From Sulfurimonas sp. (GTDB lineage Bacteria; Campylobacterota; Campylobacteria; Campylobacterales; Sulfurimonadaceae), in contig JALUWT010000174.1 in assembly GCA_027019325.1 (NCBI GenBank), forward strand, positions 1-33,649: 33,649 nucleotides of DNA, given 5' to 3'. The notes beneath the pieces were generated by a model. The model saw only the letters and a program-made list of their open reading frames with translations. It was not told the DNA's origin and did not search any database. Below, piece by piece: positions 1 to 9,582 of the stretch. Position numbers and translations under genes: made by a program. How positions within the stretch are numbered: position 1 is the stretch's first letter; each line of letters begins with the position of its first letter.

Positions 1-326
1 AGAAATCAAAATCTGCTGCTTTAAATGCTTGTCCACAGCGTCGTGGTGTATGTACTCGTGTTTACACAACTACACCTAAAAAACCTAACTCGGCTTTAAG
101 AAAAGTTGCGAAAGTTAGATTAACTTCAGGTTTTGAAGTAATTTCATATATCGGTGGTGAGGGTCATAACCTTCAAGAACACTCAATCGTACTTGTACGT
201 GGTGGTAGAGTAAAAGATTTACCTGGTGTTAAATATCACATCGTTCGTGGTGCACTTGATACTGCTGGTGTTGCCAACCGTACTGTTGCTCGTTCTAAAT
301 ATGGAACAAAAAAACCAAAAAAATAA
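1..326 (+). CDS. rpsL: 30S ribosomal protein S12, 5'-truncated by the window edge
   Basis: Reading from base 3 gives 107 codons ending in TAA at 324-326. The visible protein has the S12 signature segments [39 protein letters not shown] and the end [12 protein letters not shown]12 proteins are about 123-125 residues, so roughly 17 N-terminal residues lie outside the window. S12 sits at the decoding centre of the small ribosomal subunit, and the conserved PNSALRK loop (streptomycin-resistance position) is intact with the usual Lys. It is the first gene of the str cluster rpsL-rpsG-fusA seen here. The 105-base gap to rpsG shows no clear promoter or terminator. Identification is near certain. Confidence 0.97.
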   Translation, partial: KSKSAALNACPQRRGVCTRVYTTTPKKPNSALRKVAKVRLTSGFEVISYIGGEGHNLQEHSIVLVRGGRVKDLPGVKYHIVRGALDTAGVANRTVARSKYGTKKPKK

Positions 327-419
327 TCTAAGATTATTTTTTTAACAGAAGATTCAATAGCTACAGGATTGACCTTTAGTGGTTAATTTTGAGTAAATTT
401 GAACAACAAATTGAAGTAA

Positions 420-899
<480 letters not shown>

Positions 900-911
900 T
901 AGGAAACTAAA

Positions 912-3002
912 ATGGCAAGAAGTCACAAACTAGAAGATGTAAGAAACATCGGTATCGCTGCTCACATTGATGCGGGTAAAACAACAACAACAGAAAGAAT
1001 TCTTTTCTATACTGGTGTTGAGCATAAAATCGGTGAGGTTCATGATGGTGCTGCTACTATGGACTGGATGGAGCAAGAGCAAGAACGTGGTATTACAATT
1101 ACTTCTGCGGCTACAACATGTGAGTGGAATGGTAAACAGATCAATATTATTGATACTCCGGGCCACGTTGACTTTACTATTGAAGTTGAGCGTTCCATGC
1201 GTGTTCTTGATGGTGCTGTTTCAGTATTCTGTGCTGTTGGTGGGGTTCAACCACAATCAGAAACAGTATGGAGACAACGTAACCGTTATAAAGTTCCATC
1301 AATTGTTTTTGTTAACAAAATGGACAGAACAGGTGCAGATTTTTATGAAGTTGAGAAACAGATTAAAGAGCGTCTTAAGGGGAATCCAATGCCTTTTCAA
1401 CTGCCAATTGGTGCAGAAGATAAGTTTGAAGGTGTAGTTGACTTAGTACAGATGAAAGAAATTGTATGGGATGAAGATGCTGCGATGGGTTCTAACTACC
1501 ATGTGCAAGATATTCGTCCTGAACTACAAGAAATTTCTGATGAGTATAAAGAAAAAATGCTTGAAACTTTATCTGAAGTTGAAGGTAATGATGATTTTGC
1601 TATGAAGTTTTTAGATGGTGAAGAAATTTCACAAGAAGAGATTAAAGCTGCAATCAAAGCTGCAACCTTAGGTATGGCTATTGTTCCGATGACTCCAGGT
1701 ACTGCATTTAAAAACAAAGGTGTACAAACACTTCTTGATGCTGTTGTAGATTACCTTCCTTCACCAGTTGAAGCGGAGCCTATCATGGGTACTTTGATGG
1801 ATGATGAGACACAAGAAGTTGTTATTGATTCAACTGATGATGGTGCATTCGCTTCTTTAGCATTTAAAATTATGACTGACCCATTTGTTGGTGTTCTTAC
1901 TTTTATCCGTGTTTACCGTGGTTCATTAGACTCAGGTTCTTATGTTCACAATACAACAAAAGATAAAAAAGAGCGTATCGGTCGTATCTTAAAAATGCAT
2001 GCAATCAAGCGTGAAGAGATTAAAACAATTTATGCCGGTGAAATTGGTGCAGTTGTTGGTCTTAAATCAACTACAACAGGTGATACTTTATGTGATCCTG
2101 CTGAAAAAATTGTACTAGAGCGTATGGACTTCCCAGAGCCGGTTATTTCTGTTGCTGTTGAGCCAAAAACAAAAGCTGACCAGGAAAAAATGGGTATTGC
2201 ATTAAGTAAACTTGCTGCTGAAGATCCATCTTTTAGAGTTCATACTGATGAGGAAACTGGTCAGACTATTATCTCTGGAATGGGTGAGTTACACCTTGAA
2301 ATTCTTGTAGACAGAATGAAACGTGAGTTCAATGTTGAAGCTGAAGTTGGTGCACCACAGGTTTCTTACCGTGAATCAATCAAAGTTCCAGTGAACCAAG
2401 AGTATAAATATGCGAAACAATCTGGTGGTCGTGGTCAATATGGTCATGTCTTCTTAAAAGTTGAGCCGGGTGAGCCAGATACTGGTTTTGTTTTCCATAA
2501 TGATATCAAAGGTGGATCAGTTCCTAGAGAGTATATTCCAGCAGTTGAAAAAGGTTGTGAAGAAGCTATGGCTAATGGTGTTCTTGCAGGCTATCCAATG
2601 GAAGATGTTGATGTTACTCTTTATGATGGTTCTTACCATGATGTGGATTCAAATGAAATGGCATTTAAACTTGCTGCTTCTATGGGATTTAAAGCAGCTT
2701 GTCGTAAAGCAAGCCCTGCAATTCTTGAACCAATGATGAAAGTCGAAGTTGAAGTTCCTGAAGAGTATATGGGTGATGTTATCGGTGACCTTAACCGTCG
2801 TCGTGGCCAAGTTAACAACATGAGTGACCGTGCTGGTAACAAAATCGTTGATGCATTCGTTCCACTTGCTGAAATGTTCGGTTATTCAACTGACCTTCGT
2901 TCTGCAACACAAGGACGTGCTACGTATGCTATGGAATTCGATCACTATGAAGAAGTTCCAAGAAACGTATCTGAAGAGATTCAGAAAAAACGTAACGGAT
3001 AA
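912..3002 (+). CDS. fusA: Translation elongation factor G
   Basis: A 696-residue protein of normal EF-G length. This GTPase drives ribosomal translocation and works with RRF in recycling. The G-domain motifs are all visible: P-loop AHIDAGKTT near residue 17, switch [10 protein letters not shown] near 82, and NKMD near 135. Domain IV and V features such as [10 protein letters not shown] and GYPMEDV follow. The start ATG has an AGGAAA site 8 bases upstream. It is the last gene of the str cluster: a strong hairpin follows within 20 bases and no tuf gene is present, as I recall for epsilonproteobacteria. There is no second EF-G-like copy in the window. Confidence 0.98.
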   Translation: MARSHKLEDVRNIGIAAHIDAGKTTTTERILFYTGVEHKIGEVHDGAATMDWMEQEQERGITITSAATTCEWNGKQINIIDTPGHVDFTIEVERSMRVLDGAVSVFCAVGGVQPQSETVWRQRNRYKVPSIVFVNKMDRTGADFYEVEKQIKERLKGNPMPFQLPIGAEDKFEGVVDLVQMKEIVWDEDAAMGSNYHVQDIRPELQEISDEYKEKMLETLSEVEGNDDFAMKFLDGEEISQEEIKAAIKAATLGMAIVPMTPGTAFKNKGVQTLLDAVVDYLPSPVEAEPIMGTLMDDETQEVVIDSTDDGAFASLAFKIMTDPFVGVLTFIRVYRGSLDSGSYVHNTTKDKKERIGRILKMHAIKREEIKTIYAGEIGAVVGLKSTTTGDTLCDPAEKIVLERMDFPEPVISVAVEPKTKADQEKMGIALSKLAAEDPSFRVHTDEETGQTIISGMGELHLEILVDRMKREFNVEAEVGAPQVSYRESIKVPVNQEYKYAKQSGGRGQYGHVFLKVEPGEPDTGFVFHNDIKGGSVPREYIPAVEKGCEEAMANGVLAGYPMEDVDVTLYDGSYHDVDSNEMAFKLAASMGFKAACRKASPAILEPMMKVEVEVPEEYMGDVIGDLNRRRGQVNNMSDRAGNKIVDAFVPLAEMFGYSTDLRSATQGRATYAMEFDHYEEVPRNVSEEIQKKRNG

Positions 3003-3020
3003 TCTCCAACTCCTTTTATT

Positions 3021-3060
3021 TGCAACACTTTTTAATAAAAAAGTGTTGCAAACTCTCTTT
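3021..3060 (+). terminator. Intrinsic terminator of the str operon
   Basis: A perfect 13-bp inverted repeat (TGCAACACTTTTT at 3021-3033 and its complement at 3038-3050) with a 4-base loop lies 18 bases after the fusA stop. The T-rich stretch after the stem is interrupted (AACTCTCTTTT), so termination may be helped by the A/T pairs closing the loop. It separates the str operon from the next gene, which has its own promoter. Confidence 0.85.
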
Positions 3061-3088
3061 TCATTTAATAAAACCATAAAAATTCTGT

Positions 3089-3094
3089 TATAAT
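3089..3094 (+). promoter_or_regulatory. -10 box for the 3120 gene
   Basis: TATAAT in the context TTCTGTTATAATT. It lies 26 bases before the ATG at 3120, with an AGAGG ribosome binding site between. The same 13-base context recurs in front of panC (6073-6086 area). Epsilonproteobacterial sigma-70 promoters typically have a strong -10 and a poor -35, which fits. A TSS near 3101 is inferred. Confidence 0.65.
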
Positions 3095-3119
3095 TTCCTC
3101 AAAAAACAGAGGTGATACA

Positions 3120-3794
3120 ATGCGCAATTTTTTCTTATATTTCTTACTTCTTTCTACACTTTTGTTTGCACAAAATCCAATAGCATATGCAGCCTTAGGC
3201 GATGTTATCTATAATAATGTAAATAAGATAGAAAATCTAAAAAATATTGATGAATATAAAATTTATGATGAGAAAATAGATAAATATGTAGCTGATGTAA
3301 AACAAGCTAAAAAAGAGGGTTTTGCACTTGAAAATGGCTCAGATTCAGTAACAAAACAAGTGTATCTCAATAAACTGCGCGCTCTTGCCAAAACAAATGA
3401 TTTTTTTGTACGTTCTGTTGCAAGCTCCTATGATGCAGCAAAAAAACAAGAAGAGAGCAGACGCTTTTCACAATTAATTAACAGTGGTTTGCTTGATGTG
3501 AGTGAGCGTAAAAAAGAGATCGTAGACTATTATTTTGCGCATGCCCAAGATATGAATACTACGGGTCTTATTCAATCCTACTTGGATGCGGATGCAAAAC
3601 TACGTGCTAAAAAAGAGGCACAGCAAAAACGTTACAAGTCAAAAAAAGAGCGTGAAGCTGAAAGAATAAGACAGATTAGAGAAAATGACAGACGTACAAA
3701 AGAGAAACTGGAAAATAAGCTTCAAAAAGAGTTAAAAGAGAAGAAGTTAGAGATTCGTGAGTATCAAAAAGAAGAGCTTAATAAAACCATTTAA
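3120..3794 (+). CDS. Secreted protein with charged coiled-coil C-terminus, function unknown
   Basis: A 224-residue protein that I do not recognise. Residues 1-24 form a signal peptide (short basic start, then FFLYFLLLSTLLFA and a small-residue cleavage region around YAALG), so export to the periplasm is likely. The middle (25-150) is helical and mildly charged. Residues from about 155 to the end are extremely rich in Lys, Glu, Arg and Gln with heptad-like spacing, predicting a long coiled coil or single alpha-helix. There are no cysteines and no known catalytic motif. It has its own -10 box and an AGAGG site. Its 3' end overlaps the convergent bpt gene by 17 bases. A structural or scaffold role in the envelope is possible but is only inference. 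Confidence 0.75.
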   Translation: MRNFFLYFLLLSTLLFAQNPIAYAALGDVIYNNVNKIENLKNIDEYKIYDEKIDKYVADVKQAKKEGFALENGSDSVTKQVYLNKLRALAKTNDFFVRSVASSYDAAKKQEESRRFSQLINSGLLDVSERKKEIVDYYFAHAQDMNTTGLIQSYLDADAKLRAKKEAQQKRYKSKKEREAERIRQIRENDRRTKEKLENKLQKELKEKKLEIREYQKEELNKTI

Positions 3795-4494
3795 AAGTTT
3801 CCTGCTCAGCAGGTCTGCCCTCTAACGTAAGGTAGGGTTTGTACTCAGCCTTATAAGAGAGTGAAGGGCACTCTTTTACATAGTACCCCAGATATATCCA
3901 TTTTTTCTTTGCATTTTGTGCATATTTGATCTGATTGTATAGGGAGAGCTTTCCTAAAGAGTACTTCGCAAAGTCTGGGTCATAATAGAAGTAGATGGAA
4001 GATATGCCATCTTCTAAAATATCAATCAAATCCACTGCTATCAGCTTCTCTTCTAAAAAATAGAGCACTTCATAGCCATAATCTTCATGTCCATTCACAA
4101 AAGAGTTGTAGTAGTGGTCTGGAGATGTCTTATTGTATTCCCACCCTTTTTTTTCATGCATGTGTAGATGGTATTTTTCAAAAATTTCTAAATGTTCATG
4201 GGAAAGTGTTGGCCGCTGAATGTAAGAGCGTAGACTCTTCCCTTTGTTCATTATGCGTTTGGCCGATTTTGAAAAATGGTAGTTCTCTACGTCTATTTTT
4301 ATACTTTTACACTCATCACAACCCTCACAAATAGGACGAAAGTACATCTTTCCAAAACGCCGAAAACCTCTTTCAATCAAATCCTGACAAGAGTCCGCTG
4401 AACAGTTTTCTATGACTTTATAGTGTGTCGTCTGTTCTTTATTGTCAAGATAAGAGCATTTATCATTAAGTAAAAATTCTTTAAGTAGATTCAT
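3778..4494 (-). CDS. bpt: Aspartate/glutamate leucyltransferase (Bpt, ATE1-like)
   Basis: A 238-residue protein matching the bacterial Bpt family, which transfers leucine from Leu-tRNA to N-terminal Asp or Glu of proteins and so marks them for ClpS/ClpAP-type degradation (N-degron pathway). The family hallmark YFRPxCxxCxxC is seen at residues 51-62 with Cys56, Cys59 and Cys62. It is followed by the YYNSFVNGHE and YFYYDPDF segments typical of the GNAT-like C-terminal half. Length agrees with the family. Its 3' end overlaps the upstream secreted-protein gene by 17 bases, and the next rightward gene starts divergently about 50 bases away. Family membership is firm; substrate preference is by homology. 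Confidence 0.92.
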   Translation of the reverse strand: MNLLKEFLLNDKCSYLDNKEQTTHYKVIENCSADSCQDLIERGFRRFGKMYFRPICEGCDECKSIKIDVENYHFSKSAKRIMNKGKSLRSYIQRPTLSHEHLEIFEKYHLHMHEKKGWEYNKTSPDHYYNSFVNGHEDYGYEVLYFLEEKLIAVDLIDILEDGISSIYFYYDPDFAKYSLGKLSLYNQIKYAQNAKKKWIYLGYYVKECPSLSYKAEYKPYLTLEGRPAEQETFKWFY

Positions 4495-4546
4495 AAATGA
4501 ATTTTGACATAATTATTATTATATTTAGCCAATACGGAGAATTTAT

Positions 4547-4870
4547 TTGGAATATTTTTTAAAACATCAAAAAGTTATTATGCGTAGTTTAGGTGCTTTT
4601 TTACTTGTTGTTGGATTCGCAGTCAATTTCTGGGGAATGCCGCAAAAGGGAGTAAGTCAAAATGAAAGAGCCCTGGCGAATGTAAAAAGAATGGAAGCCA
4701 GCATACAAGGAACAACCAATCAAAAAGTTACAAAAAAACCGGATAGTTCTCATATCTCTAAAGCACTCAAGGCTACAAGAGCCAAGCAGATGAAGTATAT
4801 GACTATCATTGCTATGGTTTTAGGTGTACTTTTTTTAGGCTACAGCTTTTTTAAAAAGGAGGAGGATTAA
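4547..4870 (+). CDS. Small two-span membrane protein, unknown
   Basis: A 107-residue protein with two hydrophobic segments, about residues 12-30 ([20 protein letters not shown]) and 83-101 ([17 protein letters not shown]), separated by a basic hydrophilic loop. That pattern predicts an inner-membrane hairpin with a soluble loop. The start is TTG at 4547, chosen because CGGAGA lies 7 bases upstream. The first internal ATG (4580) has no ribosome binding site and would cut into the first span. The gene ends in a 4-base tail-to-tail overlap with prfB. I recognise no family and propose no function. Confidence 0.75.
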   Translation: MEYFLKHQKVIMRSLGAFLLVVGFAVNFWGMPQKGVSQNERALANVKRMEASIQGTTNQKVTKKPDSSHISKALKATRAKQMKYMTIIAMVLGVLFLGYSFFKKEED

Positions 4871-5964
4871 GCGCGGTTCTGCGCTATTAACACATCCTCC
4901 ACCATTTTATCTATATCACCATCCAAAATTGCCGATACATTGGAGTAGGCTTGATTTGAACGGGTGTCTTTGACCTGCTGATAGGGCTGCATTACATAGG
5001 AACGGATCTGATGTCCCCAGCCGATTTCACTTTTTGCTACACCTGCCTCTTTTGCTTTTTGCTCTTCAAGTTCTAGCTCATACAAACGTGATTTGAGCAT
5101 TTTCATAGCCGTTGCTTTGTTTCTATGCTGACTTCTGTCATTTTGGCACTGCACGACAACCCCGGTTGCTATATGTGTTAAACGAATTGCAGATTCAGTT
5201 TTGTTTACATGCTGTCCGCCGGCACCGCTTGAACGGTAGGTATCTATACGTATGTCTTTGTCTTCTATAGTAATGTCAATGTCATCATCAATTTCAGGAG
5301 AAACCATAACTGAGGCAAAAGAGGTATGTCGTTTGGCATTGGAATCAAAAGGCGAGATTCTCACAAGCCTGTGAATACCATTTTCAACCTTGAGATACCC
5401 ATAAGCATTCTCACCCTTTATAAGTACCGAAACATCTTTAATTCCTGCTTCATCTCCCGCCTGATAATCCAAAACTTCGACTTTGAAACCGCGTCTTTCC
5501 GCCCAGCGTTTATACATACGCAGCAGCATCTCTGCCCAGTCTTGACTCTCCGTTCCCCCTGCACCAGGATGGATGGATAAAATGGCATTGTTTGCATCGC
5601 TCTCACCGCTGAGCAGTACCTCAATTTCCATAGCACGAATCTGCTCCTCAAGCTGTGGTGCATCTTTATAGAGTGCTTCAAGAGACTCTTCATCACTCTC
5701 TTCTTTTGCCATTTCATAGAGCTCTTTAGCATCTTCAACGGCAGAGTGTGCTGTCTCATATTTTTCAAGCTTGCGTGAGAGCTGTGTTTTTTCTTTTTGA
5801 ATCTTCGCTGCATTTGCCGCATCGTTCCAAAATTCAGGATTATTTTCAAGCTCTTCTATCTCACGCAGACGTGCTTCAATTTTACCCGGTTCGACAACAC
5901 CTGCAATGTTTTGCATTTTTGTGCTTATATTTTTTAAAAGTTCTGTGTATTCGTAGTTATCCAT
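4867..5964 (-). CDS. prfB: Peptide chain release factor 2
   Basis: A 365-residue class I release factor that terminates translation at UGA and UAA. The stop-codon recognition tripeptide is SPF (204-206), which marks RF2 rather than RF1, and the peptidyl-tRNA hydrolysis motif GGQ is at 249-251. The reading frame is continuous from the ATG. The in-frame UGA and CUUUGA slippery site near codon 25 of E. coli prfB are absent, so the usual autoregulatory +1 frameshift is not used. A purine-rich GGTGGGAA lies just before the start. Two copies of the CTGCGTGAG-type word lie in the 5' half (5771-5779 variant, 5860-5868 exact). The stop overlaps the convergent 4547 gene by 4 bases. Confidence 0.97.
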   Translation of the reverse strand: MDNYEYTELLKNISTKMQNIAGVVEPGKIEARLREIEELENNPEFWNDAANAAKIQKEKTQLSRKLEKYETAHSAVEDAKELYEMAKEESDEESLEALYKDAPQLEEQIRAMEIEVLLSGESDANNAILSIHPGAGGTESQDWAEMLLRMYKRWAERRGFKVEVLDYQAGDEAGIKDVSVLIKGENAYGYLKVENGIHRLVRISPFDSNAKRHTSFASVMVSPEIDDDIDITIEDKDIRIDTYRSSGAGGQHVNKTESAIRLTHIATGVVVQCQNDRSQHRNKATAMKMLKSRLYELELEEQKAKEAGVAKSEIGWGHQIRSYVMQPYQQVKDTRSNQAYSNVSAILDGDIDKMVEDVLIAQNRA

Positions 5965-6389
5965 TTCCCACCGCTCTTTTGTTTGAACCTTGCTCTATTA
6001 GCTTGTTTTTTTGTGCGCTCAGACCGAAGGGAGGATTTGTCGTACTAAAAAATAAGATAAGAGAGCTTTAAAGTTCTGTTATAATTGCGATTATATTATA
6101 TTGGGACTTAAAATGAAGATTATTTCTAATGCTTTAGAATTAAAACAAGAGCTGCGTGAGCAAAATGGAACGATTGGCTATGTGCCGACAATGGGTGCTC
6201 TGCATGAGGGGCATATTGCACTTATTAAAGAGGCAAGAAAAGAGAATAAGGTAGTTGTTGTCTCCATATTTGTAAATCCGACACAGTTTTTAGCAGGAGA
6301 AGATCTCAATAGATATCCGCGCCGTGATGAAGCCGATAAAAAGATATGTGAACTTGCAGGTGTCGATTTTCTTTTTATGCCTCACGCAG
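5771..6389. repeat. CTGCGTGAG word cluster A (prfB-panC)
   Basis: Exact copies lie at 5860-5868 (as CTCACGCAG), 6152-6160 (CTGCGTGAG) and 6381-6389 (CTCACGCAG). A one-mismatch copy TTGCGTGAG is at 5771-5779. In panC the two orientations encode different peptides (LRE and PHAE), which argues for selection on DNA rather than protein. Confidence 0.8.
6080..6085 (+). promoter_or_regulatory. -10 box for panC
   Basis: TATAAT within TTCTGTTATAATT, identical in core to the promoter before the 3120 gene. It predicts a TSS near 6092 and a leader of about 20 bases before the ATG at 6113. No convincing -35 is seen, as is usual in this phylum. Confidence 0.65.
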
Positions 6390-6934
6390 AGGAGTTGTAC
6401 TTTGATGATGAAGTGAAGATTGCAGCTCCGAATGTGCGCGGTTATGTTCTTGAAGGTGCTACACGACCGGGACATTTCTCTGGTGTGCTACGTGTTGTGA
6501 TGAAACTTTTAAATATTGTAAACCCTACAAATGCTTACTTTGGAAAAAAAGATGCACAGCAGCTTAATCTTATAGAGCTCATGGTAAAACAGTTTTTTAT
6601 GGATGTCAATATTGTTCCCATAGATACAGTGCGTGACAGCGATGGTTTGGCCCTCTCGAGTCGGAATGCTTATCTCTCTAAAGAGCAACGCCAGGATGCA
6701 CTTAAAATTCCAAAATCTCTCTACAGAGCTTCTCAAATGGTGAGTCGTGGGATTTTGGATGTAGAGAGTATAAAAGAAAATATAGTAGATGTTTTAGAGC
6801 CTCTTGAAATTGCGTATGTAGAGATATTAAACAGAGAATTCGAAGTCATTGAGAGTGTTGAAATTGGTAAGAGTGTCATTTTAGTGGAGGCTCTTGTGGG
6901 AAACACTCGTTTGCTTGATAATGTCTGGCTATAA
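6113..6934 (+). CDS. panC: Pantothenate synthetase
   Basis: A 273-residue protein that condenses pantoate with beta-alanine using ATP, the last step of vitamin B5 synthesis. Family motifs are visible: VPTMGALHEGH (about 24-34), VSIFVNPTQF, GHFSGVLRVVMKL, FGKKDAQQ and RDSDGLALSSRNAYLS. The chosen start is the ATG at 6113, with GGGA just upstream and normal family length. A TTG four codons earlier (6101) has only AT-rich sequence before it. The gene stands alone between divergent prfB and convergent ftsI, with its own -10 box and a hairpin array at its 3' end. Two copies of the CTGCGTGAG word lie in its 5' third. Confidence 0.97.
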   Translation: MKIISNALELKQELREQNGTIGYVPTMGALHEGHIALIKEARKENKVVVVSIFVNPTQFLAGEDLNRYPRRDEADKKICELAGVDFLFMPHAEELYFDDEVKIAAPNVRGYVLEGATRPGHFSGVLRVVMKLLNIVNPTNAYFGKKDAQQLNLIELMVKQFFMDVNIVPIDTVRDSDGLALSSRNAYLSKEQRQDALKIPKSLYRASQMVSRGILDVESIKENIVDVLEPLEIAYVEILNREFEVIESVEIGKSVILVEALVGNTRLLDNVWL

Positions 6935-6976
6935 CCGGTTAAAACCGGTGTTACTGTAACACCGACTTCAGTCGGT
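6934..6976. terminator. Chain of three overlapping hairpins between panC and ftsI
   Basis: Three back-to-back inverted repeats: ACCGGTT-AA-AACCGGT (6934-6949), CGGTGTTAC-T-GTAACACCG (6946-6964) and ACCGAC-TTCA-GTCGGT (6961-6976). Each arm is shared with its neighbour, so the hairpins are mutually exclusive. No long T-run follows. The array spans the 3' ends of both convergent genes and covers the ftsI stop codon. A bidirectional termination or mRNA-end protection role is inferred. Confidence 0.5.
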
Positions 6977-8734
6977 ACTGGTAGTTAATGGCGTAAGATA
7001 TCCCTCTTCAATCATAATATCAACAGCTTTTTTAAAGACAGGTACGGCAGTCTGTGCCGCAAAGTGGTTCTTTTTTGGTTTGACAACAACAACGCCTATG
7101 GTGTAGTTGTGCTTTGTATCATCAGCAAATCCCATAAAAGCAGTATTGTACTCATGTACATATTTGCCTTTTTCAACGATGTGTGCCGTTCCTGTTTTAC
7201 CGCCAATAATGAGTCCGGGTGTGATTGCTTTTTTTCCTGTTCCTTTGTTGACTGTTTTAATGAGTATCTTTTTTACTCTCGCAGCTGTTGCACTGCGTAA
7301 AACATCTACTGTATCAAAAGAGTCTATTTTCTTCTCTTGATGGTATTCATCTATAAAACTTCCGACAATTTGCGGTGTTACCATTTTGCCATTATTGTTA
7401 AAAACAGAGTACGCTCGCATTAACTGCATAAGATTGACACGGATGCCGTATCCGTAGGCACAGGTCGCTTTGTATATCTCATTTTCAAGACGTTTTGCAG
7501 AGGGAATAGAGCCGACTCTCTCATAAATCAAATCAGGTGTCGATTTTTGGGCAAACCCAAAACGCTTGAGACCATTGTTAAACTCATAACCAGAGAGTTT
7601 TTGAGCGAGTTGTGCCATACCGATATTTGAAGAGTAGACGATGACATTCTCAGCAGAGAGCCAGTCAAACTTATGCTCATCGGTGATGACTTTTCTTCCC
7701 AGCTTGAAGCGTCCGTTATGCCCATTGACCAAATCATAAGGATTGACTAGTTTGTGTTCAAGCAAAAGAGAGAAAGTGATGGGTTTTAAAACACTTCCCG
7801 GCTCAAAACTGTACTCAATCATGTCAGAGTTTAAGGAAGGGTAGTCACTCTTGTGGATCGATTTTGGCAGGTAGCGGTTCGAACTCGCCAGTGCATAGAT
7901 TTTCCCGTTAGAGGAGTTCATAATGGCAAGCATAATCTCTTGGGCTCTAAGTTTCTTTTTCATACTGTCAAGCATTTTTTCCATGCGAATCTGTAAGCCG
8001 ACAGGAATGGTAAGCTTGATGTCCAGCCCGTTTATCTTGGGTTTTGTGAAACTCTCTTTATTTAAAATGATGTAACTGTTGACATCACGTTTTCCTCGGG
8101 AAAATCCATCTTGACGTGCTGCTAAATCAGCATCAAATCTCTTCTCTAATCCTTTCACACCTTTTATGGATGTGTAGCCATTATCTTCAATTTTATGTGG
8201 ATATCCTATGATGGGAGTAAGTAGATTACCATAAGGGTACTCTCTGCTCTCTCCACTCTCTATAACACTAAGTCCATGAACAGAGCGCAGTCCGGTACGT
8301 GGATTTTTCAGCGATAAAAAGACTTTAAAACGACGTAGTTCAAAAGAGAGCTTTTTGAGGTACTGTGCATGAATTTGCGGAATATTGTAGCTGAGAACGA
8401 CAACACCTTTTTTTCGTGCGAGACGTTTTTTTATCGCTTTTGGAGTCATTCCCGAGTAGATGCTGAAAAGTTTTATGAAAAGCTCTTTTTTTTGCGGGTC
8501 GATGTAGCGGGTGTTGACGACAGCTTTGTAGAGTTTTTTTGTTGTTGCGATGTGAAAACCATCGGCAGAAATGATGTTTCCACGCTGTGCCCGGGAGCTC
8601 TCTTTTGCATAGATGGAGGGCATATGCCGTGGTTTCACGACAGTCAGCAACATGACAGATAAAAATACGAGAAAGGCGAGAAAAATGAGTACGTAAAGAA
8701 GGAGTATTTTTTTGCTTTTGTTACGTTCTACCAT
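6968..8734 (-). CDS. ftsI: Class B penicillin-binding protein, FtsI (PBP3)-type transpeptidase
   Basis: A 588-residue inner-membrane transpeptidase that cross-links septal peptidoglycan. One N-terminal span (about 9-31) is followed by the non-catalytic pedestal domain and then the catalytic domain. Its three active-site motifs are intact: SVLK with Ser314, SSN at 368-370 and KTG at 513-515. It is the last gene of flgB-flgC-fliE-ftsI, a gene order I recall from Helicobacter pylori, so FtsI is preferred over PBP2. It begins 24 bases after fliE. No Shine-Dalgarno sequence is visible before the ATG, so translation may rely on coupling. The sigma-54 promoter upstream of flgB could drive it, unless an internal promoter exists. 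Confidence 0.9.
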   Translation of the reverse strand: MVERNKSKKILLLYVLIFLAFLVFLSVMLLTVVKPRHMPSIYAKESSRAQRGNIISADGFHIATTKKLYKAVVNTRYIDPQKKELFIKLFSIYSGMTPKAIKKRLARKKGVVVLSYNIPQIHAQYLKKLSFELRRFKVFLSLKNPRTGLRSVHGLSVIESGESREYPYGNLLTPIIGYPHKIEDNGYTSIKGVKGLEKRFDADLAARQDGFSRGKRDVNSYIILNKESFTKPKINGLDIKLTIPVGLQIRMEKMLDSMKKKLRAQEIMLAIMNSSNGKIYALASSNRYLPKSIHKSDYPSLNSDMIEYSFEPGSVLKPITFSLLLEHKLVNPYDLVNGHNGRFKLGRKVITDEHKFDWLSAENVIVYSSNIGMAQLAQKLSGYEFNNGLKRFGFAQKSTPDLIYERVGSIPSAKRLENEIYKATCAYGYGIRVNLMQLMRAYSVFNNNGKMVTPQIVGSFIDEYHQEKKIDSFDTVDVLRSATAARVKKILIKTVNKGTGKKAITPGLIIGGKTGTAHIVEKGKYVHEYNTAFMGFADDTKHNYTIGVVVVKPKKNHFAAQTAVPVFKKAVDIMIEEGYLTPLTTSTD

Positions 8735-8758
8735 TGTGTTAGTGTATGCAGAGACAGA

Positions 8759-9064
8759 TTATAACTGTGTTCTACTAACTTCTTTGTAGGCATTGAGTGC
8801 TTTGTTGCGAATCTCAAGCATCAGCTTCATGCTTGTCTCTGCTTTACCAATTGCCAAAGCAGCCTGATGCAAATCTTTTACCTGACCGGTTGCAAGGTCG
8901 GCTATAGCCTGCTCGCTGTTATGCTGTAAATCATTGACTTCATTGATAGCAGATTTGAGATGCTTTGCAAACGCTTCGCCTCCGGTTGTTGATTCGGAGA
9001 GTGCATCTTTTTGTTTGAGTAGCTCGGCTGTTGAAGGTGAAGCTATTTTACTTATATCACTCAT
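8759..9064 (-). CDS. fliE: Flagellar hook-basal body protein FliE
   Basis: A 101-residue protein of FliE size, the junction piece between the MS ring and the proximal rod of the flagellum. The C-terminal signature (residues about 60-101, with KDLHQAALAIGKAETSMKLM and the NKALNAYKEVSRTQ end) is the conserved rod-assembly helix. An AGAGGA ribosome binding site precedes the ATG. It lies 14 bases after flgC and 24 before ftsI within one leftward operon. Secretion is through the flagellar type III apparatus, so no Sec signal is expected or seen. Confidence 0.95.
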   Translation of the reverse strand: MSDISKIASPSTAELLKQKDALSESTTGGEAFAKHLKSAINEVNDLQHNSEQAIADLATGQVKDLHQAALAIGKAETSMKLMLEIRNKALNAYKEVSRTQL

Positions 9065-9078
9065 AAAAATCCTCTTTA

Positions 9079-9573
9079 TTATTGTAGTAACGATATGGAA
9101 GAATTTGCCATATCTTTTGCGCTTTGAAATGCAGCAACATTTGCCTGATACGAACGTGTCGCTTCAACTAAATCGGCCATTTCCACAACAGGATTAATGT
9201 TTGGGTAAGCGACATAACCGTTTGCATCAGCATCAGGGTTGTGCGGTTCGTATTTCATAAGCGGTTTAGAGTCATCTCTGACGATCTTGTCAACTATTAC
9301 ACTCATTATAGCAGGATTTACCTTTTTGCCAAATTGATTTTCATCCAGTGGGTCGCTGTAGGGTGCCTTATTTGTTTCGTTACCCAGCATATCATTATAT
9401 ACATTGTTAAAGTTTACCGCTTTAAAGACGACCTCTTTACGACGGTAGGGACCACCTTCGTCTGTTCTGGTTGTCTGTGCATTGGCGATGTTGCTAGAGA
9501 TGGTGTTGACTCGAACACGCTGTGCAGAGAGCCCGTAACCGCTAATATCAAAACTGTTTAAAAAATTAGACAT
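9079..9573 (-). CDS. flgC: Flagellar basal-body rod protein FlgC
   Basis: A 164-residue proximal rod protein. The N-terminal flagellar rod motif (FDISGYGLSAQRVRVNTISSNIANAQT, trimmed here to its key ISSNIANA core near residue 28) and the C-terminal rod domain with VEMADLVEATRSYQANVAAF are both present and pair as a coiled coil in the assembled rod. AAGGA lies 7 bases before the ATG. The gene is 9 bases after flgB and 14 before fliE. Confidence 0.96.
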   Translation of the reverse strand: MSNFLNSFDISGYGLSAQRVRVNTISSNIANAQTTRTDEGGPYRRKEVVFKAVNFNNVYNDMLGNETNKAPYSDPLDENQFGKKVNPAIMSVIVDKIVRDDSKPLMKYEPHNPDADANGYVAYPNINPVVEMADLVEATRSYQANVAAFQSAKDMANSSISLLQ

Positions 9574-9582
9574 CGTTTATCC

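Noticed and set aside
967..1437. Long open frame inside fusA in another reading frame
   Set aside because: It is a shadow of fusA, with no ribosome binding site and a biased composition typical of an off-frame translation.
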